From RGIG1666 sp045595745 (GTDB taxonomy: Bacteria > Bacillota > Clostridia > UBA1381 > UBA9506): a DNA stretch of 39,005 nt. The stretch covers positions 1 through 39,005 of the forward strand of contig JAZOBB010000086.1 in NCBI GenBank assembly GCA_045595745.1. The letters run 5' to 3'. The notes beneath the pieces are model-generated. The model made no database searches, was not told where the DNA came from, and saw only the letters and a program-made list of their open reading frames with translations. Both the position numbers and the translations under genes were made by a program. Shown here piece by piece: positions 24,725 through 32,922 of this stretch. Numbering within the stretch: the first letter of the stretch is position 1; every line of letters begins with the position of its first letter.

Positions 24725-25609
24725 TTATAATAAATTAAGTTCAGCCATTGCCTCTTTTAAAAATTCAAGATTTTGTTCTTCCATTTCATAAAGCGGCATT
24801 CTGAGCTTTCCTGCTTTCATTCCCATCAGATTCAAAGCAGTTTTAACAGGAATGGGGTTAACCTCGATAAACAAGGCTTTAACCAGCTTTAAAAGCTTTA
24901 ACTGAAGCTCTAAAGAGCCTTTAACATCGCCTGTCAAATATTTTTCACAAATATCATGTGTTTCGGCAGGCATTACGTTTGAAAGAACAGAGATAACACC
25001 TTTTCCGCCAAGACTCATTATAGGAACAATCATATCATCGTTTCCTGAATACATATCAAGCTCAGGGCATTCGGCGGCAACTTGGGTTGCATATGCTATG
25101 TTTCCGCTAGCTTCTTTAATACCAACAATATTATCAATTTGAGCAAGCTTTTTCAAGGTTTTAACATCAATATTAAGACCTGTACGGCTTGGCACATTGT
25201 ATAAAATAATCGGAACATTTACAGCCTCTGCCATAGCCTTATAATGCTCGTAAAGACCCCTCTGTGATGTTTTGTTGTAATACGGTGTAACTAAAAGTAA
25301 ACCGTCAATACCTAGCTTTTCGGCAGCTTTACAAAGCTCTACACCGTGCTTTGTATCATTACTGCCCGCACCGGCAATAACAGGAATTCTTCCTGCAACT
25401 GTATCAACTGCAAATTTAATTGCAGCCAAATGTTCTTCGTCGGGCATAGTAGAGGATTCGCCCGTAGTTCCGCATACAATAATTGCATCGGTTTTGTTTG
25501 CTATCTGATATTCAATAATTCCGCGAAAAGCATCGTAATCGATACCGTTATCATTAAACGGAGTTACAATTGCTACACCCGCACCTGTAAAAACAGTTTT
25601 CTTTGACAT
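24725..25609 (-). CDS. dapA: 4-hydroxy-tetrahydrodipicolinate synthase
   Basis: Predicted 294 residues from ATG 25609, with GGAGGG 8 bases upstream; the longer open frame overlaps asd and lacks a ribosome site. DapA condenses pyruvate with aspartate semialdehyde. The Schiff-base lysine is K165 in GIKEASG, Y137 is in YNVPSRTG, and CGTTGES (46-52) is the pyruvate-binding loop. It lies 25 bases after asd in the same operon. Confidence 0.97.
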   Translation of the reverse strand: MSKKTVFTGAGVAIVTPFNDNGIDYDAFRGIIEYQIANKTDAIIVCGTTGESSTMPDEEHLAAIKFAVDTVAGRIPVIAGAGSNDTKHGVELCKAAEKLGIDGLLLVTPYYNKTSQRGLYEHYKAMAEAVNVPIILYNVPSRTGLNIDVKTLKKLAQIDNIVGIKEASGNIAYATQVAAECPELDMYSGNDDMIVPIMSLGGKGVISVLSNVMPAETHDICEKYLTGDVKGSLELQLKLLKLVKALFIEVNPIPVKTALNLMGMKAGKLRMPLYEMEEQNLEFLKEAMAELNLL

Positions 25610-25634
25610 AATTAAGCCCTCCTGCAAGTCAATC

Positions 25635-26636
25635 TTATTTGGACTCCCAATATTCAATCAGTTTCTGAGCAATCTGAATTGTGTTAGTTGCAGCACCTTT
25701 TCTGATGTTATCGGCAACAACCCACATATTAATACCGTTTTCAACACTTTCGTCACGACGGATACGACCAACAAAAACTTCGTCTTTATCTGATGCGTCA
25801 ATAGCCATCGGATAAACTGCATTTTCAGGGTCATCCTGAAGAACAAGACCGGGAGCAGCAGCCAGGGTCTGCTTTAATTCATCTAAATCAAACGGTTTTT
25901 CAAGCTCAACGTTAATAGATTCACTATGTGACATAAACACAGGAACACGAACGGTTGTAGCTGTAATTTTCATATTGTCATCGCCTAAAATTTTGCGTGT
26001 TTCGTTTACCATTTTCATTTCTTCTTTGGTGTAGCCGTTAGGCAGGAACACGTCAATCTGCGGCAGACAGTTGTTAAATATAGGATGATTAAACTTTTTA
26101 GGAGCTTCGCCCTTGATTCCGTTTTCTAAATCCTGATATCCGCCAAGACCTGCGCCAGATACAGCCTGATAGGTTGAGTAAACAATACGTTTAATACCGT
26201 ACTTCTGCTGAAGGGGACGCAGAGCAACCATTGCCTGAATGGTAGAGCAGTTGGGGTTTGCAATAATACCCTTGTGCTTTTTAATATCCTCGGGGTTAAC
26301 CTCAGGAACAACCAGCGGAACCTCGGGGTCCATACGCCACTGGCTTGAGTTGTCAATTACAACACAACCCTTAGATGCAGCGATTGGAGCAAATTTTTCA
26401 CTTATTGAACCGCCTGCTGAAAACAGAGCGATATCAAAGCCTTCATCAAAAGAGCTTTCATTAAGCTCGCGAATTGTATATTCTTCACCCATAAAGGTAA
26501 TTTTGCTTCCCGCAGAACGAGCCGATGCAAAAAGAGTATAGCTTTCTGCCGGCAACTTTCTTTCTTCTAAAACCTTTAAAAAAGTTCTTCCAACCATGCC
26601 TGTTGCGCCCACAACGGCAATTTTGTATTTTTTCAT
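25635..26636 (-). CDS. asd: Aspartate-semialdehyde dehydrogenase
   Basis: Predicted 333 residues. Asd makes aspartate semialdehyde, the branch point to lysine, threonine and methionine. The NADP-binding start is VGATGMVGRTFLKVLEER (9-26). The catalytic cysteine is C130 in ANPNCSTIQ. The later VRVPVFMSHSESINVE segment is typical. It is the first gene after the lysine riboswitch, with AGGAGG upstream of ATG 26636. Confidence 0.97.
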   Translation of the reverse strand: MKKYKIAVVGATGMVGRTFLKVLEERKLPAESYTLFASARSAGSKITFMGEEYTIRELNESSFDEGFDIALFSAGGSISEKFAPIAASKGCVVIDNSSQWRMDPEVPLVVPEVNPEDIKKHKGIIANPNCSTIQAMVALRPLQQKYGIKRIVYSTYQAVSGAGLGGYQDLENGIKGEAPKKFNHPIFNNCLPQIDVFLPNGYTKEEMKMVNETRKILGDDNMKITATTVRVPVFMSHSESINVELEKPFDLDELKQTLAAAPGLVLQDDPENAVYPMAIDASDKDEVFVGRIRRDESVENGINMWVVADNIRKGAATNTIQIAQKLIEYWESK

Positions 26637-26713
26637 CTTAAGTAGCCTCCTACATTTTATTACATGAATTATTATATTATTACCGCGTTTTGCGGCAGTT
26701 TTACAAAAGTAAA

Positions 26714-26743
26714 GCCGAACCCGTAGAAACGACGGAGCCCGGC
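26714..26743 (-). terminator. Expression-platform terminator of the lysine riboswitch
   Basis: A GC-rich hairpin (minus strand, 26743 down to 26714) with several G-U pairs is followed by CTTTACTTTTG. It lies between the aptamer and asd, where lysine binding is expected to favour it. Confidence 0.75.
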
Positions 26744-26794
26744 AATCGTTACAAAATTACTTTTGGCTAAGATCAAGCACAAAAAGCAATCGCA

Positions 26795-26965
26795 GATAGC
26801 ACTCCATCAGTAATCTACTGGTGACAGTGATATGGCTGTTTACCATACCCCCAGAAACAACGCATCGGGCTCGCTGCATCTTCGGCGTCTTTTCCTTTCT
26901 TCAAACGGCCTTTAGCAGGTCCCGAACCCTCGACTGTGAATACTGATAAAAAACGCACCTCTATC
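26795..26965 (-). promoter_or_regulatory. Lysine riboswitch (L box)
   Basis: On the minus strand the P1 halves are GATAGAGGTGC (26955-26965) and GGAGTGCTATC (26795-26805). Between them are AGTATTCAC, GGAAAAGACGCCGAAG and CACTGTCACC, matching the lysine aptamer layout (compare the B. subtilis lysC leader). It precedes asd-dapA-dapB with a terminator, so excess lysine should reduce expression. Confidence 0.9.
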
Positions 26966-26974
26966 AATATATAA

Positions 26975-27003
26975 ATTTTACCACTTATTTAATACTATGT
27001 CAA
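26975..27003 (-). promoter_or_regulatory. Promoter of the riboswitch-asd-dapA-dapB operon
   Basis: On the minus strand, TTGACA (26998-27003) and TAAAAT (26975-26980) are separated by 17 bases, just upstream of the riboswitch P1 stem. Confidence 0.75.
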
Positions 27004-27063
27004 TGCTTTTTAACTATAAATAATTAAAATATGTAAAAATAAATTAAATTTTTATAAAAAGAC

Positions 27064-27092
27064 TTGCTAAAATGGTAAAGAAAGGTTATAAT
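27064..27092 (+). promoter_or_regulatory. Promoter of yajC
   Basis: TTGCTA (27064-27069) and TATAAT (27087-27092) are separated by 17 bases, 41 bases before the yajC start codon. Confidence 0.7.
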
Positions 27093-27133
27093 TATTTATT
27101 GTTATCTTTTATTATTATATGGAGGTGCAAAAT

Positions 27134-27481
27134 ATGTTGACAGCTTTTGCTGAGACCGCGCAGCAGGGTGCTGAAACTGCAGCACAGCAGGCAGGTCCTA
27201 TGGAGATGATTGTAAGCCTTCTTCCGATGGTTTTGTTGGTGGTTGTATTTTATTTTCTTCTTATTCGTCCGCAAAGAAAGCGCGACAAAGAAAACAAGAA
27301 TATGCTCGCTAACTTAAAGGTTGGCGATAATATCATCACTATCGGTGGTATTGTCGGAACAATCACAAAGGTTAAAGACGATAAAATCGTTATTGAAACC
27401 GGCACAAAAACCGAAAAACAGCTTATGACTATGGAACGTTGGGCTGTTCGTGAGGTAATTAAGCCAATCAGTGCAGACTGA
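27134..27481 (+). CDS. yajC: Preprotein translocase subunit YajC
   Basis: Predicted 115 residues from ATG 27134, with GGAGGT upstream. YajC is an accessory membrane subunit of the Sec translocase. It has one membrane helix (about 22-43) followed by FLLIRPQRKRDKENKNML and the GDNIITIGGIVGTITKVKDDKIVIETG domain, all family hallmarks. secD and secF are not beside it. It heads a plus-strand cluster with a TIGR04086 gene and the SCIFF genes. Confidence 0.95.
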   Translation: MLTAFAETAQQGAETAAQQAGPMEMIVSLLPMVLLVVVFYFLLIRPQRKRDKENKNMLANLKVGDNIITIGGIVGTITKVKDDKIVIETGTKTEKQLMTMERWAVREVIKPISAD

Positions 27482-27552
27482 TTGTAGCATATTCGGGCCG
27501 CTTTTATAATAGATATAGTATAAAACCGTATCGAATTTAAGGGGGCTTTAAT

Positions 27553-27975
27553 ATGTATCACGATGAGTATAAAACGGTAAAGGATACCGGGGCGGTAAAA
27601 GTTTCTGCCACAGCATTTTTAAAAGCGATGCTGTGGGCATTAGGACTTACGGTGGCGGTGCTTTTATTAGCTTCGCTGCTGCTTACATACACACCGGTTT
27701 CTGAAACGATGATTCCGGCTATTGCAATCATGGTAGCTGTTTTAGCGGCTGCGGTTGCAGGAATTACGGCATCACGTTCAGTAAAAAACCGCGGCTGGCT
27801 TACGGGTTCTGTTGCCGGAGTTTTATACAGTATTATTTTGTATTTATTTTCGTCGCTTGCCGGCAATGGCTTTCATTTTAACGCATATGTTGTTATAATG
27901 CTTATAGTCAGTTTTTTTGCTGGCGCAATCGGCGGAATTTTGGGTATTAATCTGCCCAACAAAAGAAAAAGGTAG
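27553..27975 (+). CDS. TIGR04086-type four-helix membrane protein
   Basis: Predicted 140 residues with four hydrophobic helices, starting at ATG 27553 after GGGGGC. The pattern (basic start, LKAMLWALGLTVAVLLLASLLL, then AAAVAGITASRSVKNRGWLTG) fits the TIGR04086 family, which is known to occur beside yajC and SCIFF genes in Clostridia. The function is unknown. It ends 16 bases before scfA. Confidence 0.75.
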   Translation: MYHDEYKTVKDTGAVKVSATAFLKAMLWALGLTVAVLLLASLLLTYTPVSETMIPAIAIMVAVLAAAVAGITASRSVKNRGWLTGSVAGVLYSIILYLFSSLAGNGFHFNAYVVIMLIVSFFAGAIGGILGINLPNKRKR

Positions 27976-27991
27976 AGATGGAGGGATTTTC

Positions 27992-28132
27992 ATGAAACAC
28001 ATTAAAACCTGTAACAAAGCAAGTCTTAAAGAAAGCATGAAAAAAGGCGGATGCGGCGAATGCCAGACTTCTTGTCAGTCTGCGTGCAAAACATCTTGCA
28101 CAGTTGCTAACCAGAAGTGCGAAAGAGTATAA
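27992..28132 (+). CDS. scfA: SCIFF ranthipeptide precursor
   Basis: A 46-residue peptide with a GGAGGG ribosome site. After a MKHIKT leader it has the conserved GGCGECQTSCQSACKTSCT core with cysteines at 21, 24, 28, 32 and 36 plus C43, the six cysteines in forty-five residues that name the family. ScfB links cysteine sulfurs to neighbouring residues as thioethers (family knowledge). An additional cysteine at position 7 lies in the leader, where I recall a hydrophobic residue in most homologues. SCIFF peptides are nearly universal in Clostridia; proposed roles include quorum-type signalling and redox control. Confidence 0.95.
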   Translation: MKHIKTCNKASLKESMKKGGCGECQTSCQSACKTSCTVANQKCERV

Positions 28133-28169
28133 TTCTCTTAAGCTAAAGAAAACGGACACAGTCCGACGA

Positions 28170-28201
28170 AGGCGGCGACTTTCGGTTGCCGCCTGTTTTT
28201 T
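28170..28201 (+). terminator. Terminator after scfA
   Basis: A stem of about 10 bp (28170-28179 with 28184-28194, one G-U pair) followed by six T. It probably makes scfA mRNA more abundant than scfB mRNA. Confidence 0.8.
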
Positions 28202-28229
28202 CGTTTTATTTGATTTGAAAAAAAGGGCG

Positions 28230-28256
28230 AATACTGTCTAAAAAAGACAGTATTTG
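28230..28256 (+). terminator. Second hairpin between scfA and scfB
   Basis: A perfect 10-bp stem (28230-28239 with 28245-28254) with an A5 loop and TGTTT after it, 31 bases before scfB. With the first hairpin it makes a double block before scfB. Confidence 0.6.
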
Positions 28257-28286
28257 TTTAATTAATATATTGAAAGGTAGATTTTT

Positions 28287-29672
28287 ATGATACACCAGTT
28301 TACTATAGACAATACTAATATTGTGTTGGATGTGTATAGCGGTGCTGTTCACGAAGTGGACGATATGACCCGTGATTTAATTAAGGAGCTTGGCAAAAAG
28401 CCTGAACAAAAAGAAATTCCTGAGGATATTTTAAATAAGCTTTCGGCAAAATATCCTAAAGAAGAACTTAAAGAAGCATATGCAGATATTTTAGAGCTTT
28501 GCGATGAAGAACTGTTGTTTTCAGATGACCCTTATGCTGAATATGCGAAAAACTGGCACAAAAATTCGGTGGTAAAGGCAATGTGCCTACATATTGCCCA
28601 TGACTGTAATCTTCGTTGCAAATATTGTTTTGCAGGAACAGGTAATTACGAAGGTCAGAGGGGATTGATGTCTCTTGAGGTCGGCAAGAAAGCAATAGAT
28701 TTTGTAATTAAAAATTCGGGTAACAGACGAAATATCGAGATTGACTTTTTCGGAGGAGAGCCTCTTTTAAATTTTGATGTTGTAAAGGGAATTGTTGAAT
28801 ACGCACGGGAAGAAGAGAAAAAATATAATAAGAATTTTCGTTTTACAATAACAACTAACGGAATTTTACTTGATGAGGACAAGAAAAAATATATTAATGA
28901 AAATATGGTTAATATTGTTCTTAGCTTAGACGGTCGTAAAGAGGTAAATGACCGTATGCGTCAAAGAGTTGACGGTACGGGCTGTTATGACAGCATTGTC
29001 GGCAAGTTTTTAGATGTTGCCGAGTCGCGCGGTCAGGATAACTATTACGTAAGAGGAACCTTTACACGTCACAATCTAGATTTTTCAGAGGATGTTCTTC
29101 ATTTTGCAGACTTAGGCTTTAAACAGGTTTCGGTTGAGCCTGTTGTTGCCGAAAGTACCGAAGACTATGCTCTTAGAGAAGAAGATTTGCCTGTGATTTA
29201 TGATGAGTATGAAAAGCTTGCAATTGAGTATGTAAAACGCAGAAAAGAGGGCAGGGGCTTTAATTTCTTCCACTTTATGATTGACTTAGAGGGCGGACCG
29301 TGCGTAGCTAAACGTCTTTCCGGATGCGGCTCGGGTCATGAATACATAGCGGTAACTCCTGACGGCGATATATATCCATGCCACCAGTTTGTCGGTGATG
29401 AATCAATGAAAATGGGCGATGTATTCTCGGGCACAATGGATGAAAAGATAAAGACAATGTTTGAAAGCTCAAACGTATATACAAAACCAAAATGTGCAGA
29501 TTGTTTTGCTAAGTTTTATTGCAGCGGCGGTTGTCCTGCTAATGCATACAAATATTGCGGTGATATAAATGAACCGCTTGAAATGAGCTGTAAGCTGCAA
29601 CAAAAACGTGTTGAATGTGCGCTTTACTGCTCGGTTAAGTTTCAGCAAATGAAAGAAGAACAAGGCGAATAA
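28287..29672 (+). CDS. scfB: SCIFF peptide maturase (radical SAM, SPASM)
   Basis: Predicted 461 residues. The N-terminal part (1-85) is the peptide-recognition region. The radical SAM cluster motif is C107-C111-C114 in HDCNLRCKYCFAG. The C-terminal SPASM part holds auxiliary Fe-S ligands: C in GGPCVAKRLSGCGSGH, YPCHQF, and PKCADCFAKFYCSGGCPAN. It forms thioether bonds in the SCIFF peptide encoded just upstream. All expected cysteines appear present. AAAGGT precedes ATG 28287. Confidence 0.96.
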   Translation: MIHQFTIDNTNIVLDVYSGAVHEVDDMTRDLIKELGKKPEQKEIPEDILNKLSAKYPKEELKEAYADILELCDEELLFSDDPYAEYAKNWHKNSVVKAMCLHIAHDCNLRCKYCFAGTGNYEGQRGLMSLEVGKKAIDFVIKNSGNRRNIEIDFFGGEPLLNFDVVKGIVEYAREEEKKYNKNFRFTITTNGILLDEDKKKYINENMVNIVLSLDGRKEVNDRMRQRVDGTGCYDSIVGKFLDVAESRGQDNYYVRGTFTRHNLDFSEDVLHFADLGFKQVSVEPVVAESTEDYALREEDLPVIYDEYEKLAIEYVKRRKEGRGFNFFHFMIDLEGGPCVAKRLSGCGSGHEYIAVTPDGDIYPCHQFVGDESMKMGDVFSGTMDEKIKTMFESSNVYTKPKCADCFAKFYCSGGCPANAYKYCGDINEPLEMSCKLQQKRVECALYCSVKFQQMKEEQGE

Positions 29673-29692
29673 TAAAAATAGGGGTGAACAGG

Positions 29693-31066
29693 ATGAAAGA
29701 AAGAGAAAAGTTTTCGTCAAGACTGGGTTTTATTCTGATTTCGGCAGGCTGTGCCATAGGTCTTGGTAATGTGTGGAGATTTCCTTATATTACCGGTCAA
29801 TACGGCGGTGCAGCGTTTGTTGTAATGTATTTGATTTTTCTTCTTATTTTCGGCTTGCCTATTATGGCGATGGAATTTTCTGTAGGACGAGCAAGCCGCG
29901 CAAGCATTGCAACATCGTTTAAAAAGCTTGAGCCTAAGGGTAGCAAATGGCACATATTCAGCTATTTCGGCATTGTTGGCAACTATCTTTTAATGATGTT
30001 TTACACAACAATTGGCGGTTGGATGCTTTTGTACTTTGTTAAAATGGCACGCGGCGAATTTGTAGGTGCAGATGCAACCGAGGTAGGAAACATTTTTGCA
30101 GAAATGACCACACAGCCTGTTACCATGCTGATTTGGATGGTTGTTGTAGTGTTACTTGGGTTTGGTATTTGTTCGCTGGGACTTCAAAAGGGTGTTGAAA
30201 AAATTACAAAGGTAATGATGTCCAGCCTTTTTGTAATAATGCTGGTTTTAGTAGTCAGGGCAGTAACACTTCCGGGAGCAGGTGAGGGTCTTAGCTTTTA
30301 TTTAAAGCCTGACTTTTCTAAAATGGCAGAGCACGGTATTTTTGATGTAATATCAGCCGCTATGGGTCAGTCGTTTTTTACACTTAGTATAGGAATCGGC
30401 TCTATGGCGATTTTCGGCAGCTATATCGAAAAAGAACGTTCCTTGATGGGTGAATCTGTAAGTATTCTTCTTTTAGATACGTCGGTTGCAATTTTATCGG
30501 GTCTTATAATTTTCCCTGCGTGTTTTTCGTTTGGAGTTAATCCCGAAAGTGGTCCGCAGCTCGTTTTTGTAACACTGCCGAATATCTTTAACGTTATGCC
30601 GGGGGGCAGAGTATGGGGAACTCTGTTCTTTGTGTTTATGTCATTTGCGGCACTGTCTACAGTTATAGCGGTGTTTGAAAACATTTTATCATTTGCCATG
30701 GATTTATGGGGCTGGTCACGTAAAAAAGCGGTGCTTGTAAACATTGTATTAATTATTGTGCTGTCAATTCCGTGTGTGCTTGGATTTAATCTGTGGAGCG
30801 GATTTGAGCCACTTGGAGCAGGCTCAAACATCATGGATTTAGAAGACTTTATCGTAAGTAATAATCTTTTGCCTTTAGGCTCTTTGGTTTATTTATTCTT
30901 CTGCACAACCAGATACGGTTGGGGCTGGGATAACTTTATGCTTGAGGTAAATGCCGGCAAAGGAATGAAATTCCCAAAATGGATTAAGGGTTATGTTAAA
31001 TACGTGCTTCCGGTAATTGTTTTGTTCCTGTTTGTTCAAGGATATTTAAGCAAGTTTTTAGGTTAA
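29693..31066 (+). CDS. Sodium-dependent transporter, NSS (SNF) family
   Basis: Predicted 457 residues from ATG 29693, with GGGGTG upstream; the in-frame GTG at 29684 lies in that site. Eleven or twelve hydrophobic helices are visible. Helix 1 contains AGCAIGLGNVWRFPYITGQYGG, the unwound Na+ and substrate site of LeuT-type carriers. Family members import amino acids or related compounds with sodium. It starts 20 bases after scfB, so the two are probably cotranscribed. The substrate cannot be told from sequence. Confidence 0.93.
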   Translation: MKEREKFSSRLGFILISAGCAIGLGNVWRFPYITGQYGGAAFVVMYLIFLLIFGLPIMAMEFSVGRASRASIATSFKKLEPKGSKWHIFSYFGIVGNYLLMMFYTTIGGWMLLYFVKMARGEFVGADATEVGNIFAEMTTQPVTMLIWMVVVVLLGFGICSLGLQKGVEKITKVMMSSLFVIMLVLVVRAVTLPGAGEGLSFYLKPDFSKMAEHGIFDVISAAMGQSFFTLSIGIGSMAIFGSYIEKERSLMGESVSILLLDTSVAILSGLIIFPACFSFGVNPESGPQLVFVTLPNIFNVMPGGRVWGTLFFVFMSFAALSTVIAVFENILSFAMDLWGWSRKKAVLVNIVLIIVLSIPCVLGFNLWSGFEPLGAGSNIMDLEDFIVSNNLLPLGSLVYLFFCTTRYGWGWDNFMLEVNAGKGMKFPKWIKGYVKYVLPVIVLFLFVQGYLSKFLG

Positions 31067-31110
31067 CGGCAAGCTAAAAATCTTTACAAAAAAACGAAAC
31101 CGTGTTAAAA

Positions 31111-31139
31111 TATACGTGCGGCGAAAAGCCGCACGTATA
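31111..31139 (+). terminator. Hairpin after the NSS transporter gene
   Basis: A perfect 12-bp stem (31111-31122 with 31128-31139) with a 5-base loop lies between the transporter gene and the tRNA gene. The T tract is weak. Confidence 0.6.
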
Positions 31140-31154
31140 CATTATTATATCAAT

Positions 31155-31231
31155 GCCCCAATACCTCAGTAGGATAGAGGGTCCGCCTCCTAAGCGGAAT
31201 GCCACAGGTTCGATTCCTGTTTGGGGCGCCA
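31155..31231 (+). tRNA. tRNA-Arg (anticodon CCT)
   Basis: Acceptor arms GCCCCAA (31155-31161) and TTGGGGC (31221-31227) pair. The anticodon stem TCCGC/GCGGA frames the loop CTCCTAA, giving anticodon CCT, which reads AGG. The T arm ACAGG-TTCGATT-CCTGT is canonical and CCA is encoded at 31229-31231. Confidence 0.96.
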
Positions 31232-31233
31232 GA

Positions 31234-31269
31234 AAAAAAGACAGATTTCTTATGAAATCTGTCTTTTTT
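31234..31269. terminator. Bidirectional terminator between tRNA-Arg and gltA
   Basis: A perfect 16-bp stem (31234-31249 with 31254-31269) with loop TTAT and A/T runs on both sides. It ends the plus-strand tRNA transcript and the minus-strand citrate synthase transcript. Confidence 0.9.
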
Positions 31270-31289
31270 AGCTAAATTATTTGTTAAAA

Positions 31290-32647
31290 CTATTCCCTTT
31301 CAGATAATTTTTGATATTCTTTGTGTTTTGATACTGCTTTATACGCAGGTCTTATAATTTTTCCTGCGTTAGCAATTTCTTCAATTCGGTGTGCGCTCCA
31401 ACCGGCGATTCTTGAAATTGTAAATAACGGTGTATAAAGCTCTTGAGGCAGGTTGAGCATACGATATACAAAGCCGGAGTAGAAGTCAACGTTTGCACTT
31501 ACACCTTTATATATTTTACGTACTTTTCCTATTACCTCTGGGGCAAGTCTTTCTACATTAGCATAAAGTGCATATTCTTCATCGAGACCTTTTTCGTGCG
31601 CCAACTGCTCAACGTAGCTTTTAAAGATAACGGCACGAGGGTCAGAAAGTGAATATACAGCATGCCCCATTCCGTAAATAAGACCGGAATTGTCAAATGC
31701 CTCTTTGTTTAAAATCTTTTCAAGGTATGAACTAATCTCATCATCGTTATTCCAGTCGGATACATTTGCCTTTATATCCTCAAACATCTGAACAACCTTT
31801 ATGTTTGCACCTCCGTGGCGCGGACCTTTTAAAGAACTTAAAGAAGCTACGGTAGAAGAATATGTATCTGTTCCGGATGATGTAACAACATGTGTTGTAA
31901 AAGTAGAATTGTTACCGCCACCGTGTTCTGCGTGAAGAACTAAAGCAAGGTCTAAAATCTTTGCCTCTAGCTCGGTAAACTTATTGTTTTTTCTGAGCAT
32001 ACGCAAAATATTTTCGGCGGTAGAAAATGTGGGTTTAGGTTGACGGATAACCAGACTTTTTTTCTTATAATAATGAGAGTAAGCACGATAGCTGTAGACG
32101 GCAATTAACGGCATTTGAGCAATTAACTGTATAGATTGTCTGATTACGTTATCAATCGAAGTATCATCTGCGTTGTTGTCGTATGAATAAAGTGTAAGAA
32201 CTCCTTTTGACAGTGCATTCATTAAATCGCGGCTTGGAGCATTCATAATGGTGTCGCGAACAAACTCGTCGGGTAAAGTCATATAGCTTGCCAGAATTTC
32301 GCGGAATTCTTTATATTCTTTTTCGTTCGGCAGCTTTCCGAACATTAAAAGATAACAGGTTTCCTCAAACCCATAACGGTCTTCAGAAACAAAGCCGTTT
32401 ACAATATCTTTAACATTTATTCCACGGTAAAAAGCTCTCCTTCACACGGAATCATATCGCAATCTGCGGTTGTATATGAAAGAATTTCCGAAATTTCGGT
32501 AAGTCCGGCTAAAACACCTTTACCACTTATGTCGCGCAGTCCGCGTTTTACTTCATATTTACTGTAAAGTTCTGAATCAATAATACTGTTAGATATAGCC
32601 ATTTCGCGATATCTTGATATTACATCATTTCTTTTTTTATCTGTCAT
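31290..32647 (-). pseudogene. gltA: Citrate synthase, split by a one-base frameshift
   Basis: Two frames make one protein. The first runs from 32647 (ATG after GAGGT) to a stop near 32417 and reads KYEVKRGLRDISGKGVLAGLTEIS. The second continues to 31290. The family-typical bridge GELFYRGINVKDIVNG appears if one more T is read in the T5 run at 32430-32434; five A are on the plus strand there. The second part has GMGHAVYSLSDPRA, HAEHGGGNNSTFTTHV and RIAGWSAHRIEE with the catalytic H and D residues, so the full protein would be about 452 residues. Citrate synthase condenses acetyl-CoA with oxaloacetate. The shift could be real or a homopolymer assembly error. Confidence 0.88.
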
Positions 32648-32804
32648 AGTAATACCTCGCTTTCTGTTGCGTTATATCAATCATTTTAAATTAAAATAAT
32701 TGCAAAATCAAGCATTTCATAAAATGTTAACAAATTTAACGATTAATATTTTGCGCACTTAAAAGTTGTAAAATAAATGTAAAATATATATAATTGCAAT
32801 TTGC

Positions 32805-32833
32805 TTGACATTACGATTGAAATAGTATAAAAT
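32805..32833 (+). promoter_or_regulatory. Promoter of the 1451-residue SLH protein gene
   Basis: TTGACA (32805-32810) and TAAAAT (32828-32833) are separated by 17 bases. A leader of about 80 bases follows before ATG 32923, which has GGAGC upstream. Confidence 0.65.
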
Positions 32834-32922
32834 AAGTTAAGGTGTAATTATATGTATAAGGGTTAGTCTACCCAAATACAAAAATGCAATGAATTTTATA
32901 TACAATCAAAGGAGCTGGAAGC

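Noticed and set aside
32417..32450. Programmed -1 frameshift in citrate synthase
   Set aside because: A re-read of one T would restore the frame, but there is no classical slippery heptamer in frame, no stimulatory structure was seen, and citrate synthase is not known to use recoding. A deletion or assembly error is simpler.
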